Below, piece by piece: positions 22,957 through 35,709 of a DNA stretch of 64,000 bases. The position numbers were made by a program, and so were the translations under genes. Below the pieces are notes generated by a model that did not search any database, was not told the origin of the DNA, and saw only the letters and a program-made list of their open reading frames with translations. The DNA comes from Bidens hawaiensis (taxonomy: Eukaryota; Streptophyta; Magnoliopsida; Asterales; Asteraceae), in contig JAIQDT010002051.1 in assembly GCA_021521415.1 (NCBI GenBank), positions 124,001 to 188,000 on the forward strand. The letters run 5' to 3'. How positions within the stretch are numbered: the stretch's first letter is position 1; each line of letters begins with the position of its first letter.

Positions 22957-24357
22957 TTAGTTTATCTTGAGATGCTTGTTTAGGCATGGAAAATCCAACT
23001 TTTCCTGCTCTCTTAAGAATCTTAACAGTTCTGATTGCTTAGCACTTGTAGGCCTTTGCTTTACATTATAATCTGAGAAATGCAGTGCTGCAATCACAGA
23101 TAATTGCCATAGATTGGATTTTCTGAAGTCATTTTTAGAGAAGATCTTCACAATCTCTCCATTTTCCATCATAACATTCAGATGTCCAGTCCTGGAGTCA
23201 TAGAATACTCCACTTGGCATAACATTGTGGTTGACTGAATGGTTTTTGGCTTTTACTGCAACCTCGACAAACGGTTTATCCATCTTCAAGTGCATCTGCT
23301 TTGATTTTTCTTGAGTCGTCACAGGCATCTTCCTTTTCTTTGTACTGTTCTGTTTTGAGAGCAAGGATGTTGTCTGTTTGCAGAATTTCTCTACTTTGGA
23401 TTTCCCCTTCATTGTCATCCTTGATAGATCAACCATCTTTTTGGATATTCCTTTGTTCTTACCATCTAGAGACTGGGCAGCTCCCTTTTTCATGTTTAGA
23501 TGTTGTCTTTTCATTTTCTTGAAGTTGCTCAAAATCTCTCTTCTTTTCATGACTTTTACATAATCAAAAGGAATTCCTTTTTTAACCAAAAATTTTTGTT
23601 TACCACCATATTTACTCAAGAATTTTTTAATGTTCATATCTTCTTCCAATTCAACTTTCATTTTGTCTTGAACAGTCTTTTCTTCATTTAAAGCCTTTGA
23701 AATCTTGTCAATGACAGTGTCTAGTTTCTCTTTTATCTCTTTCTCTGGTTCTTCTTGCTTAATTAGTTTGAGCAGAGAGACTACCACACCATTTGGAATT
23801 TCTTGATCATTCATGCATTTTTCAATCAGTTCTTGAGGGACTTCTCTCTGATTATTCTTCACTTCATCTCTTAGCTTTCTCTCAACTTCAAACAGCTTCA
23901 TCAAGTTTTCTTGTTCTTCAAAGTCTTTATCAGACATCATTTGACTCAGAAATTCTCTGTCATAAATTTCTGTCATTCTTTGCACATAGACTCTTTTGGC
24001 TTCTGATTCAGATTCATTCATTTCTGAGTCCATTGTGTTCTTCTTCTGAGAATTTAAAGTCTGAATTTTATCATCCTCCAGAGCAATTTCTTTTCCTTTT
24101 AGTTTCTTGTTTTCCTCAAGTTCTTTCTTTTCATCTTTTGGAATGTTATCAGTTTCATCATCTGAGTTGTTCTTTTCATAAACTGAGAGAAGCTTCAGCG
24201 AATTCTCCCCCGGATTTAGTGATTTCTCCCCCTATTTTGGGGCAGCTGAGATCTTCTCAACCTCAGACATTAGGGTTTGAACTCGTTGCAATGCTTTCTT
24301 CAGTTCTTCAGAAAGATGATGTTTGTAGGAATTGGAATTACTTGGAGTTGGATCCAT
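22957..24357 (-). pseudogene. Copia B ORF3: separate 3' ORF of unknown function, one in-frame stop
   Basis: One frame runs from ATG (24355-24357) to TAA at 22957, about 467 codons, with a single in-frame TAG near 24233. The last 358 codons are open. The protein is very rich in Lys and Glu. A predicted helical/coiled part (DREFLSQMMSDKDFEEQ, KEIKEKLDTVIDKISKAL) is followed by a basic stretch and a C-terminal part with VFYDSRTGHLNVMMENGEIV. The last part recalls in layout the segment KGIICWLYDEQLRLFV of copia A and C ORF3, but similarity by eye is weak. There is no signal peptide or membrane segment. It lies 3.98 kb after pol and just before the polypurine tract. A possible 3' splice site (aaagtcag) precedes the ATG by two bases. 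Role unknown. Confidence 0.75.
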
Positions 24358-27300
24358 TGCTGACTTTATGTTATATCAATGAACACACAATTATCAGTTA
24401 GATCTCAAAGTAAGTATAAAAAAAATTAAGGTATAAATAATATTTCAATTCAAACCGTTGTCTTGAATGATATAGAAATTTTCACAAAACACAAATGTAA
24501 GTTACTCTTAAAATGTGAAGTTTCAATTTTGAATAGCATATGCAGGTCTTCTTTTAATGAGAGTTAAGACAAATGTAAAGTACATATCTGCAATTTTTTC
24601 TTCCAAAATTGCAGATATAGTTCTTTTGTTTCTGCCTTTTTCTTTTACATGCCAGATAAAGTGAGAAATTTGAAAAGTGTTTTGTCTTTTAGCTTATAAA
24701 TTCCTTATCTATTTAAGGAATGTTTGCTTTGGAATATATATCCAGAAGTGGTAAAGTGTGTAAAGATAAGGTAAAGTGTGTTTCTTTGAGAGGAAGGATT
24801 TGCAGTGGAAGGAGAGAGAGGGAAATAATGTTGAAAAATTTGCCTAACTCCCTCTTTTATACCTTTTGAAAGTGGGTTTTAAATGCTCTTTGTCCTTTTG
24901 TGAATTATTAGCTGTCAACCAGTAACATTATCCACTTGATATATTAAACATTTAATTTCATTTAAGTTCATAAGACCTTACTCGAAAGATTAATATATCC
25001 AAAGTCTACTCGGTATACTTCCACTTGCAAACCTTACCCGGTCAAACTTTGCTTGGAAAATTTTCATTTTGGATATACAAAGTTTGCCCGAATTCGTCTA
25101 TTTATAAACCTTGCTCGATCAAGTAAATTAATTTAAAGTTAAGACATGATGAAGAAAACTTACCCGAAATACTAGATTTCTTGAGAAATTAATCACAAGG
25201 CAAATAATCAAGTATAATCATCAAATAAACATCCTTACTAAGAATCAATTAAGCTCCCCACATAGATTTCTCAATTTCAAATTAAAACTTATCTAGCATA
25301 AACCCTAATAAGAATCATAATCAATTTTATCATACTAACTAACATATTCAATCAAGCATACTTGAAAAACATAGTGTGCTCGAGCAACCATTCAAGAGAA
25401 TAGTGTGCCCGAACATCTTCTAATGCAAAATATACCCGAATAACCTTCATATAGTACAAAGTGTGCCCGGAAAAGGAATTCTAGCAGACATTGTACTCGG
25501 AAAGTTAAGTTTTGAAATTACCAAGTATATTGGGGGAACAAAAGTGTACCCGGAATATAAAGTGTGCCCGAAAATCAAAGTTTGCCCGAAAACACTTGTA
25601 ATTTCAAAGAAACATACACACACATATCACAGAGCATGCTCGAAATGAATTTTAAACACATAAACATTTAAGTGTGCTATAGTCTAAAATTTCATGGAGC
25701 TTGCCCGAAAATCCTATGTTAGCACTAAGCTTGCTAGGATAAACACATTCAATCATCAGGTATGCCCTTACCCGAGGGATTTCAACTTGTCAAACCATAC
25801 CCGAAAAAAAAATGACAGACTTAAATAGTAATATCTAAGCATGCCCGGAAAGATTAACAAACCTTTCCTAACGACATATTCACACAAATCACAAAGCTTG
25901 CTTGATGTACTTGACTAAGTTCATAAAGTTCGCTTGGAATCACAATCAACATATAACATGCATAGCTTGCCCGAAACAAGAATTTCTTGTTAAAAGCTAG
26001 CTATAATAACACATAATCATCTCAAGACTTCAAGCTTGCTCGGGAAATGAGTACAACAGTGTACTCTACCCGGAAAGTGTAAACACTTCAAAGCATGCCC
26101 AAAAATCATAAAGTTAGTCAAACATGACTAAGCTTACTCGGAAAGGTTGAAAAATATCAAACCTTACCCGAAACAACATATTCACACATAATCAACTGTT
26201 TTGTACCCGGAAAGGTTGTAAATCATTAAACTTTACCCAAAAATACATATTCAAACAGTTTGTGCCCGGGAAGGTTATAAGGCATCAAACCTTACCCGAA
26301 CTTACATATTCAACCTATTTTAGGCAAAATGCAACACTTTTTGACTTAAACCATTTTGTCAAAATATATTTTTCTTTTCAGAACATAGTTTAAGAGCAAA
26401 TGTTGCATTTAGAGATCAAATTTCAGTTATATTTCTCTTCAAAACAGTTTCTTCCATTTACTGAAACGATCTCAAGAATGTGATCATATTGACTAAGTAG
26501 CTATCTCAATACTTCACTCTCAGCATTATTATGACAACATAGATAGGCCAACAGCAGGTATAAACTTAGCATGAATTTCATCTCTTTGGTGATATGATTT
26601 AGGTTCATTTAGAGCATAATGCATTAATGGTCAAAACTGTGCTATGATGCCTCATATCTCTTCTCAAAGCTTATTTGGCTTTCCCCAGATCACCCCAATT
26701 TGACTCCAACCTCCTGTATTTGGTCAAAAATATTTTTTGTATGACAAAACTTATTGTATTTTTGTATTTTTAGATTCAAACATATATAGAGGTTGAACGT
26801 TGGACTTACAGTTAGCAACATGTCTTTCATTCAAGATGAGACAGATTTTGTCAACATCTTTGTAGTTCTTGTTGTAACCCTCTTGTTTGATAAAATATTT
26901 AAAACACTTATCAACTTTTGGTTGATTTATTCATTCTTCCCCTTGTTTTTGATATTTTCTCAAATTTTCATAAAGCATGTTCTTTGTCATATTTAAAGAT
27001 GTTTCATTTTTTGGTTGACCAAATAACAACAGGCTCGTGTATGACTGGGTAATCACTTTTCTGCCATATCATTCGGAGAGATTTATCTTGAAACATGCAA
27101 AGACAACTATGCATCTCCACATAAAGATTAGCATATTCATTATGTTTATATCTCCTTAGATTTTACATCATCATGGGAAAGCAACAATACATGTTAATGA
27201 CTATACTAAGGTCTTTTTAGCCTATTAATTCCATATGACCAGCTAAGTAGTCAATGTACTATCATTTCCCAATATACACAGTTTAATATTCAATCACCCC

Positions 27301-28334
27301 AATATCTCTTCATTGTTAGGTTAATGGCTATCATGTTTGACCAAAAGTGGTCAACAGGACCAAACATACATGTGAATATATGTCCTTTCAAAGTCAGAGC
27401 TATTGACATAGTTTTAAGTGAAGGAATAAGAAACAAGTCATAATTGTCCCAGATTCATTCAGTTTTCAGGTCAATGGCTATCCTTTGAATCTATAGAGAT
27501 TTAAGAACCAAACATACACAAGTGCATGTCCTTCCAACTGGGCAAATGACATAGTTTTCAGCAAAAACAACTACATAAGACTTCTCTTTAAAAATCCTTC
27601 TTTTAAGCTTCTTTAAAGCTTGAACTGAATAATTTTATCATATCTCTGCACCATTAATCAACTTGCTTATGTTTTAACCCAAAATAAAGTATTTATGCAA
27701 AATTCATTATAAAATTCATTGAATCACTTAATTTTGACATAAAACACATTTTGACATAAACAGTTGCATCACATAATCAAATCTTAATCATTCTTAACAT
27801 CATCAAGAAAAACATACTGTACTAACATTCAGTGTCTATCCTATCTTAACAACATCAGAAGATCAGATAAAGAAGATATTCAAGTAACCATAAACATGTG
27901 ATTACTCATGACATCAGTTAAGCATTAAATTTCACCCAAACAGATCAAACTACTTATCATAACATCAGATCAGTTAACTTGATAGTCAATAATTATCATC
28001 AATTTCAAACAAATTGCACAGATAGTTACTTAAGCACCTATCGGTTAACTTCAAACCAGTGACATATTCAAAACATATTCAATCATTATTCAGTTGAAAC
28101 ATATTCAAAACATATTCAATCAACATTCAGTTGAAACACATTTAAAAAATATTCAATCAACATTCAATTGAAACATATTCAATCAACATTCAGTTGAAAC
28201 ACATTTAAAACATATTCAATCAACATTCAATTGAAACATATTCAACACACATTCAATCAACATTCATAAGGTGTAACCTCTGTCAAAATAATCAGTTAGC
28301 ACATAGAGACACACAACCAGGCACACATCCTTAA
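24358..28334 (-). other. Copia B non-coding spacer between pol and ORF3, with CCGG-type motif array
   Basis: Nearly 4 kb without a gene. Between 24970 and 26310 more than 25 copies of a short word occur, on the minus strand of the form TTCCGGGCAAG or TTCCGAGTA (plus strand cttgcccggaa, tactcggaa). The same word fills the LTRs. From 26310 to 28080 I see no clear structure; 28081-28262 is a small tandem repeat. Confidence 0.75.
28081..28262 (-). repeat. Minisatellite in the copia B spacer
   Basis: Repeats of caacattcagttgaaacat and aaacatattcaat, in about six degenerate units of 20-40 bp. Confidence 0.8.
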
Positions 28335-31300
28335 TCAGATTTCATCAGAGTTGATCATTCTCAGGGCTTTCAGAAGAAAGTTAAACCTGGTTCTATCAAG
28401 TGGTTTGGTGAATAGGTCAGCCAAATTGTCACTTGTATCAACCCTTTGCATTTCAATCAAATCTTTTTCACTGCAGTCTCTGATGAAATGATGTCTGATA
28501 TCAATTTACTTAGTTTTGGAATGTTGAACTGGATTTTTAACAGTAAAATATGCAGCATTATTGTCAATAAGAATAGGGGTGTTCAAGAAATTCAAACCAT
28601 AGTCCAGCATCTGATTTTGAATCCATAGAACTTGTGCACAGCAGGCAGATGCAGCAACATATTCAGCTTCTGCAGTAGAGATTGAAACTGTAGTCTGCTT
28701 TTTACATTGCCATGACACTAGCCTTTCACCCAAAAATTGACATCCACCTGAGGTTGACTTTCTGCTCATGTTGCAGCCATCATAGTCACTGTCTGTATAT
28801 GCAATCAGATCAAAAGCTTGGTTCTTTGGATACCAAATCCCTAAGTCTGGTCTTCCCTTCAAATATCTGAATATTCTTTTAACAACATTCATGTGGGAGA
28901 CTTTTGGACTTGATTGGAATCTTGCACACACACATACAGCAAACATGATATCAGGTCTTGTTGCAGTCAGATACATCAGAGATCCAATTTTGGCTCTATA
29001 TTCATGTTCATCTATAGGCTCCCCCTTTTCATCTGCAATCATCTTTTCTTTGGTGTCCATTGGAGTTGAAGCAGTCTTGTACTCATGACAGTTGAACTTG
29101 TTCAAGATGTCCTGCACATATTTGCTTTGATGAATGAAAATCCCCTCAGCCTTCTGTTGAACTTGCAATCCTAGAAAGAAGTTCATTTCTCCCATAGAAC
29201 TCATGCTGTATTTGGACTTCATTACCCCTTCAAACTCCATACACATTTGTTCATTTGTAGAACCAAAGATGATGTCATCCACATACACTTGTACTAGAAG
29301 CAAGTCTGATCCCTTTCTTTTGTAGAAGAGTGTCTTGTCAATGGCTCCTCTTTTGAAACCATTTTCAAGAAGATGATTTGATAGCTCATCATACCATGCT
29401 CTAGGAGCCTGATGCAATCCATAAAGGGGTTTGTTTAACTTATACACCCTGTTTGGATGTATTGGATCCTCAAAACCTGGAGGTTGAGCAACATACACCT
29501 CTTCATCAATCTTTCCATTTAGAAATGCAGACTTAACATCAAGCTGGAACACTTTAATGTTCTTTGAGGCAGCATATGCAAGAAAAATCCTGATAGCTTC
29601 AAGTCTTGCAACTGGTGCAAAAACTTTCTCAAAGTCTATTCCTTCTTCTTGAAGACATCCTAGTGCTACAAGTCTAGCTTTATTCTTAATCACTAAACCC
29701 CTTTCATCCCTTTTTTTTTTCTGAACACATATTTGGTTCCAATTGCATATCTGTCAAATGGCTTATCAACAAGATCCCACACATGCAGATCTCTAAATTT
29801 TGCCAATTCCTCTTGCATTGCTTCCACCCAACTATTATCTTTTAATGCTTGTGCTATGTTCTTTGATTCTGTTTGGGATAGAAAACAAGAGTAAAGACAA
29901 ATGTTTGCAATTTCAGAATGACTTCTTGTAACTCTTTCATGCAAATTACCAATGATGTTTTCAGAAGGATGATTCTTTTTCACATAAGGAGTTTGAACAA
30001 TCATATATGTAGACACAGTTGTGTCAAGATTTGACTCATTGAGTTCTGGTTCTTCAATGATCAAATCAGTCTCTGCATCATGAAATTATGGTGCTTCATT
30101 ATTATGTTGTCTTGAAGTAGATGCACCATTATTTTCTAAGTTCAATCTTTGAAATAGATCTTGAAATCTTGTTGTAGATGCAGCTTCTTCTCCACTTGCT
30201 TGGTTGCTTGTGTCACCCTCATTCTGAACTTGATCATCCTGTGCATCTTGATTGTCTTGAATGTTATCAGTATGATTATGTTCAACATTGTGATTGTTTT
30301 CTTGATTAGGTTCACCAATATCAATGAGGAGTTCTTCACAAAAGTATATTCCTTTTCCTTTTCAGCAACCTTCTTCCATAATTCTTCCAAGTCTAATGAC
30401 TTCTTTTTCTCTTCAATTTCACTGGTCTTGTAGAAAGTTTCATTAAAGTCTTCAGGATAAATCTTGAAAGACCTTATTAACTTCTCATGATCAAACAGCC
30501 ATGTTGCACATTCAACTGTATTGAATTGATTCTCATTAAAAATGATGTCAGAAGATTCTATAACACTCAAGTGATCTTTTACATAGACTCTGTAGGCTTT
30601 TGAGTGTGTAGAATATCCAACAAAGAAACAATCCGGGACTTTGTTTGAAACTTGTTCAAATAGTCTTTTGTGTTCAGTAGGAAACATTTGCATCCAAAGG
30701 GCTTGAAAAACATAATGTAAGGCTTTCTGTTGTGAAATATTCCATACGAAGTTTTGTTAAGCCTTTTGTTGACAAGTACCCTGTTCTGAACATAGCAGGC
30801 TGTATTTATAGCTTCAGCCCAAAACGTGACAGGCAGATTAGCATCTGCTAACATGGTTCTTGCAGCTTTAATAAGTGTTCTGTTTCTTCTTTCTGCTACA
30901 CCATTTTGTTCAGGAGTTCTAGGAGCTGAGAATTATTGTTGTATTCCTTTTGCTTCACAGAATTCTTGCATAACTCCATTCTTGAACTCAGTGCCATTGT
31001 AACTTCTCATCATCTTGACTGTCTTATTCAACTTGTTCTCAATCATTGTTACACAACCTTTAATCAACTCTGCAGTCTCATCCTTGGTACTTGGGAAATA
31101 AACCCAAGTGTATCTTGAATAGTCATCAATGATCACAAGACAATATATTTTCTTCCCAATACTTGGTACACTCACAGGACCAAAGAGATCCATGTGAAGT
31201 AATTCAAGTACTTGATCAATTGAGTTAATGAGCTTTGGCTTATGAGTAGATTTGTGTTGTTTTCCCTTTTGACATGAATCACAATGAACTTCCCACTTGA

Positions 31301-31838
31301 ATTCTCTTGTAGGTAAGCCTATGACATGCTCACCTTTGACAAGTCTATTCATGTTCTTCAGGTTCACATGACACATTTTCATGTGCCACAATTTTGACTC
31401 ATTTTCAGTGGCTTTGGAAACAAAACATTCACCTCCTCTTGAAACAGCTTCTTTCATATTCAATTCATACAAGTTACCATTTCTTGGTGCCATCATCATA
31501 ATCATTTCAGGTGGAATTACAAACTCAGGTATTAAAATGAAACAATGTGAATCATCAAAACTAACTTTGTAACCCTTATGAAACATTTGTGATATACTCA
31601 GCAGATTGTACTGAAGACCTTCAACATGAAATACATTATCAAATGAGACTTTCCTATTTGTTAAGATTCTTTTTCTAACAATCTTTCCACCATTCTCATC
31701 ACTCCCAAAAGCTACTGGACCTTCATACTTCTCTTTATAATTGACAAGAGATCTCTTGTCACAAGTCATGTGCCTAGAACAACCACTATCCATATACCAT
31801 ATGTCATTTAGAGGAGTGGACTGTTCCTGCACATACAA
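28335..31838 (-). pseudogene. Copia B pol: protease, integrase, reverse transcriptase, RNase H
   Basis: Pol processes Gag-Pol, copies the RNA and integrates the cDNA. In coding order: the protease active site DSG (31782-31790) sits in WYMDSGCSRHMT. The integrase zinc region has LWHMKMCH and CDSCQKGK, and the core has MDLFGP and NGVAERRNRT. The second catalytic Asp is replaced, the site reading RSYNGTEF with TAC for GAC at 30999-31001. RT has [11 protein letters not shown] and the catalytic YVDD at 29274-29285; RNase H has YTDSDYDGC and EAEYVAAS. Defects are an in-frame stop near 30930, a frameshift near 30600-30660, a shift at the A-run at 29711-29720 and a stop at 28506, beyond which the frame continues to TGA at 28335. 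No active enzyme is expected. Confidence 0.92.
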
Positions 31839-31870
31839 AGAAAATTTGATTAGTTAAGTGATGAAGTGCA
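31839..31870 (-). promoter_or_regulatory. Gag-pol junction with splice-acceptor-like sequence (copia B)
   Basis: On the minus strand, after the gag stop, cttaactaatc is followed by a T-rich run and tgtatgtgcag, then gaacagt. Copia C has the same layout (tttctttaatcgtgtag, gaacagt) at 48565-48597. It may be an intron end between gag and pol; inference. Confidence 0.4.
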
Positions 31871-34800
31871 AGCCTTATCAACTTGCAGCTCATCAGATTC
31901 AGTTTCAGACACAGCTTGGGAAGTGAGTGTTGTTGGTTTAGGATCTTCATGAGTCAATTCTATGTTGTCTGAATGATCAGTTTCATAACCACACTCTCTT
32001 GGAGTTTTATTAAGTGAGGTTGGACATTGGTATTCAGCTGAGTCAGTGGCATACTCCTTTATCACAAAGTCCTTCTTCTCAGAGTAGTCTCTCACATCAG
32101 CAAATTGCTCAACCTTACTCTCAGTCTTAGGTTTCCAAAGGATACCATGTGGTTCATATCCATGTCTTAATAGAAACTTCTCATCACCAGTGAGTTCTGT
32201 TGCTTTATTTCTAGTATGTGCATCTTTTCTTCTTGTCTTCTCACTGCTTGATGATCCTTGAGAGCTATCAGATTTGACTGATTGAGTATCTTGTTTGGTT
32301 CTCAAAGACTGATAGTTCTTTTTGGTCAATTTCTCATGCTTCTTAGGAGATTTACTTCTTCTTGCTAGTTCAGCCATTTTCTTCTCAATCCTTGTCTCCT
32401 TTTCAGATTTCTTTTCTTCTCTGTTCATGGTTTCATTTCCACACACCTTTCCTTTTCCCAGATATTCATCATACTTCTGTTTATACAGGACAAAGTCTTG
32501 GCCATACTTTGTTTCATCTGGTACATGAAATGGTTTGAATTTGAACCTTTCATTACATGAATCTGTGTGGTGACCATATTCATCACACCTTTTGCACCAA
32601 ACCTTGCCTTTGAATATTTCATGTTCTTTTGTTTTCTTGTATCTTTCACTTGGCTTAGGTGTCTTGACTCCTAGAGTCTTCTGATTCTTTAAACCATCAA
32701 AATCAATTGAAAAAGGAACAAATTCCTCAATCTTGATGTCTTGTCTTTCAAGTTTGCTTTTGACAAAGACAATATTCTCCATAATCATAGGTTCTTCATC
32801 ACTGCTTTCTCTAACCCTTGACTGTCTTTCTCATACTCTTCCATAGTTTCCACTTCTCCAACATCCAACACCTCATGACTAGAAAAGATTGGATAAACTG
32901 GGATAAAATTTTCTGTATCAACTTTTTCAGTCACCATCTTCTTTTTGTTGTTCTGCTTTATCTTACCCAATACAGCCTTGCTTGGTGGTCTGACTGCATT
33001 GTAGTTTATCTTCCTCCTTTCACAAATATCAAAAGAAACATGTTCTCTTTTCATTTTATCATTCTGTTTCTTCAATCTTGGTGGGGCTGGTGGATACTTT
33101 GGAAGTTTATCAACAGATTCAGGTTTCTTATATTTTCTTCCTCTTTCAGCAGCTTTGATTTCCTTTTCAGTAATTTGATCACTCAAATCGCTCAAATCAT
33201 CTTGATCCAACTCAATTGAATCAAAGTCATCCTCAGAGACTTGAACTCCAATTGACTTATCCTCTTTTACTTCTTTCTTAATCACAAACTCTCCTTCTTC
33301 ATTCACTTCTACCTTTTTGTACAAATCAACAAATTCTTCCTTATCTTGAAAGACATCTCTGAATTGTTGCAAGTATGCATCTCTTTTCTCTTTGTCAACT
33401 TTTGGCATGAAGTTGTTGTTGAATGGAGGTGGTACTGTTTTGTATTTGTCTTGTTCCTTCACCTGGTTCAGTATACCACATATGTTTCCTGTTGAGATAA
33501 AATTCTTCAGAAATTCAGTTTCAACCTTCAGTCTTGTGTTTTGCACCTTTTCTTCAACCAACATTTTCTTTAATCCATTAATCTCAGTGGTGTATCTGGT
33601 TTGAGTTCTGTAAATGATCATGCAATCATCTTCAATGCTTTTAATCTTTTCATCACTGATCAACTCACTTGCCTCATACTCATTAATGATGCTTTGTTTT
33701 CTAAAACACTCACTTTCCAGCTTCCCTACTTTTGTTTTCAATTCAATGATAAGTTCATTTAAATCAACTGTAGGAGCAGAGTGTACCTGAGATGATGATC
33801 CCTTTTCTTTCTCAATTATGGCCATGAATGCCACATTTGCTTTCCTGATATCATCTGCAATGTCCTCTTCATGATTGCTCCAATCAAAATTTCCTTCATG
33901 CTGTGTAGTCACTGCACATTTCCTTGATTTCTGATCTGATTTTGATTTGCTGGAACAGTGTTGTTTGGAACATTTTGAGCTGCTTGAAGGTTTTGATTGT
34001 TATTTATTTGAAAACCTTGAGTCTGTTGCATACTTTGTTGTTGATTATTCATTTGAGGATGAAAGTTGTTGAAGTTGGGGTTGTAATTGTTGTTGGGATT
34101 GAAGTTATTAATGTTGTTCATTTGACTGTTGTTGTTGTTGAATCTTGGTTGATTTTGTTGGTAATTCTGCTGTCCTCTTGGTTGTTGATATTGATGCTGA
34201 CCTCCTGGTTGTTGATTCTGGAATTGATTCATTTGAAAGTTTCTTGGTTGATTGCATTCTCTTGCAAAATGACCAGGTTGCTGATAATTGTAGCATATTG
34301 TTTTTGACTTGTCAAATCCAATCCTGTCATTAGGACCAGAAACCAGAGACCTACCAGTTCTGTTATACAGCCACTTACTTTTCAAACCCAACATGGTAGC
34401 TTGCCACTTCAAATCCATGTCTTCCAAGTCATCTGCATCAATTTGTTCTAAATCATCTTGTACCACACTTGTGTGAATTAGATTCTTTGCAACAAATGCA
34501 TTATATGACTCAGTAAACATAGACAACAAAGCTTGTGTTTCATTGCTTTGACCATGTCCTGTGCCAGTATTAGGAACATTTCCACTTGGCATGGAGGCAG
34601 AATCAGTATCATCAATCATTTGCACATTGAACCTCTTTCTGATTTCCTTGATTACTTGTGCTACCTCCAATGAAAGATTTTGGAGTAACAACATTATGTT
34701 CAGCTGGTTCTTCAATAATAGGAATTTGCTGTTGGTTCTTGATAGACAGATTTCCCATGGGTGCAATCAATGCATTTGAAATATTGAAGCAGGGTCTGTC

Positions 34801-35406
34801 TTCCTTAATCATCTCATTCTCTATCATTTCAAGTTCTGCAGCCTGAAGAAAGCATACCACATCATCCAATTTCAATTCATTGAAATTTTGCTTCTGAAGG
34901 ATGAACTTTATATTCAAATCAAAGTCAGTCATTACATAATCAGTTGTCCTCAACTCATTCATAATACTTAGAAAACGTTCTAGTATTGATTTCAACCTTT
35001 CTCCATCCCTATACTTGAACCTTTCCAACTGTTGCTTCAATCTTTGCTTCTTTATGTTCTTTAGTTCAGTATTCCCTTCATACATTTCAAGGATAGCATC
35101 ATACATTTTCGTGGCAGTTGTGTGATGTGCCACCTTGGTCAGAATCTCCCAAGACAAACCTAGCTTAATCATAGCTAAGGCTTTGTCATCCACCTTTCTC
35201 ATTTTTTCTCTTACAGCAGCAGTTGCAGTAGCATTTGCACCTTCTTCAACAGCAGTTTGTGGACCATTCTTGATGGAGTTCCACATATCAATATCATTGT
35301 AGCATACTGCTGCTTCAAAAAGTACTTTTCATTTGATAAAGTTTTCCTGTCCATACAACCTTGGTATCTTGTTAGTAGACACCTCTTGTTCCCCATATCC
35401 AGACAT
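31850..35406 (-). pseudogene. Copia B gag, enlarged, with two zinc knuckles
   Basis: Gag builds the particle and binds the RNA. The start ATG is at 35404-35406 (MSGYGEQEVSTNKIP), with an in-frame stop about 24 codons later. The capsid part follows (AVCYNDIDMWNSIKNG, FLSIMNELRTTDYVM). After a shift near 34650 come DDLEQIDADDLEDMDLKW and a first CCHC knuckle at 34254-34295, in which the second Cys is Tyr (CYNYQQPGHFAREC). A Gln/Asn-rich low-complexity stretch follows. A second open segment (33912-32785) has coiled-coil character and an acidic region (DDFDSIELDQDDLSDLSDQI). A third (32788-31850) has an intact knuckle CKRCDEYGHHTDSC at 32555-32596 and a Lys/Ser-rich tail. The two segments overlap by ATGA. 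At about 1185 codons it is far longer than ordinary copia Gag. Confidence 0.85.
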
Positions 35407-35709
35407 TTTGAGAAATTAAAAATCAGTTTCTTTAAAAAAAAAATTTCAAAATAATCAGATCTGAAAACAGAATGCTCAGATCTGATGTGTCTGATGTGAT
35501 TAGAACAAGATTTAGATATAAAGATTAGAACTTTAATTGAAATAAGGAAGAAAAAACACCGGTAGATTGTAGATCTGGAAAAAAAATGAAAAACAGGGCT
35601 GCTGACGTCACAAATCAATGGAACAGAGGTCTGCTTACGTCATTCTTCTTCAAATCTTCAATCAGCAACAATCTTTCCAAAATAGCAGTAAACAAGCTCT
35701 GGTACCACT
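35407..35709 (-). other. Copia B leader with primer binding site
   Basis: The untranslated leader. The primer site, minus strand tggtaccagagc (35696-35707), lies two bases after the 5' LTR and differs from the iMet site by one base. Confidence 0.82.

Noticed and set aside
23793..24401. 202-codon plus-strand ORF
   Set aside because: Antisense of ORF3 of copia B; no recognisable protein.
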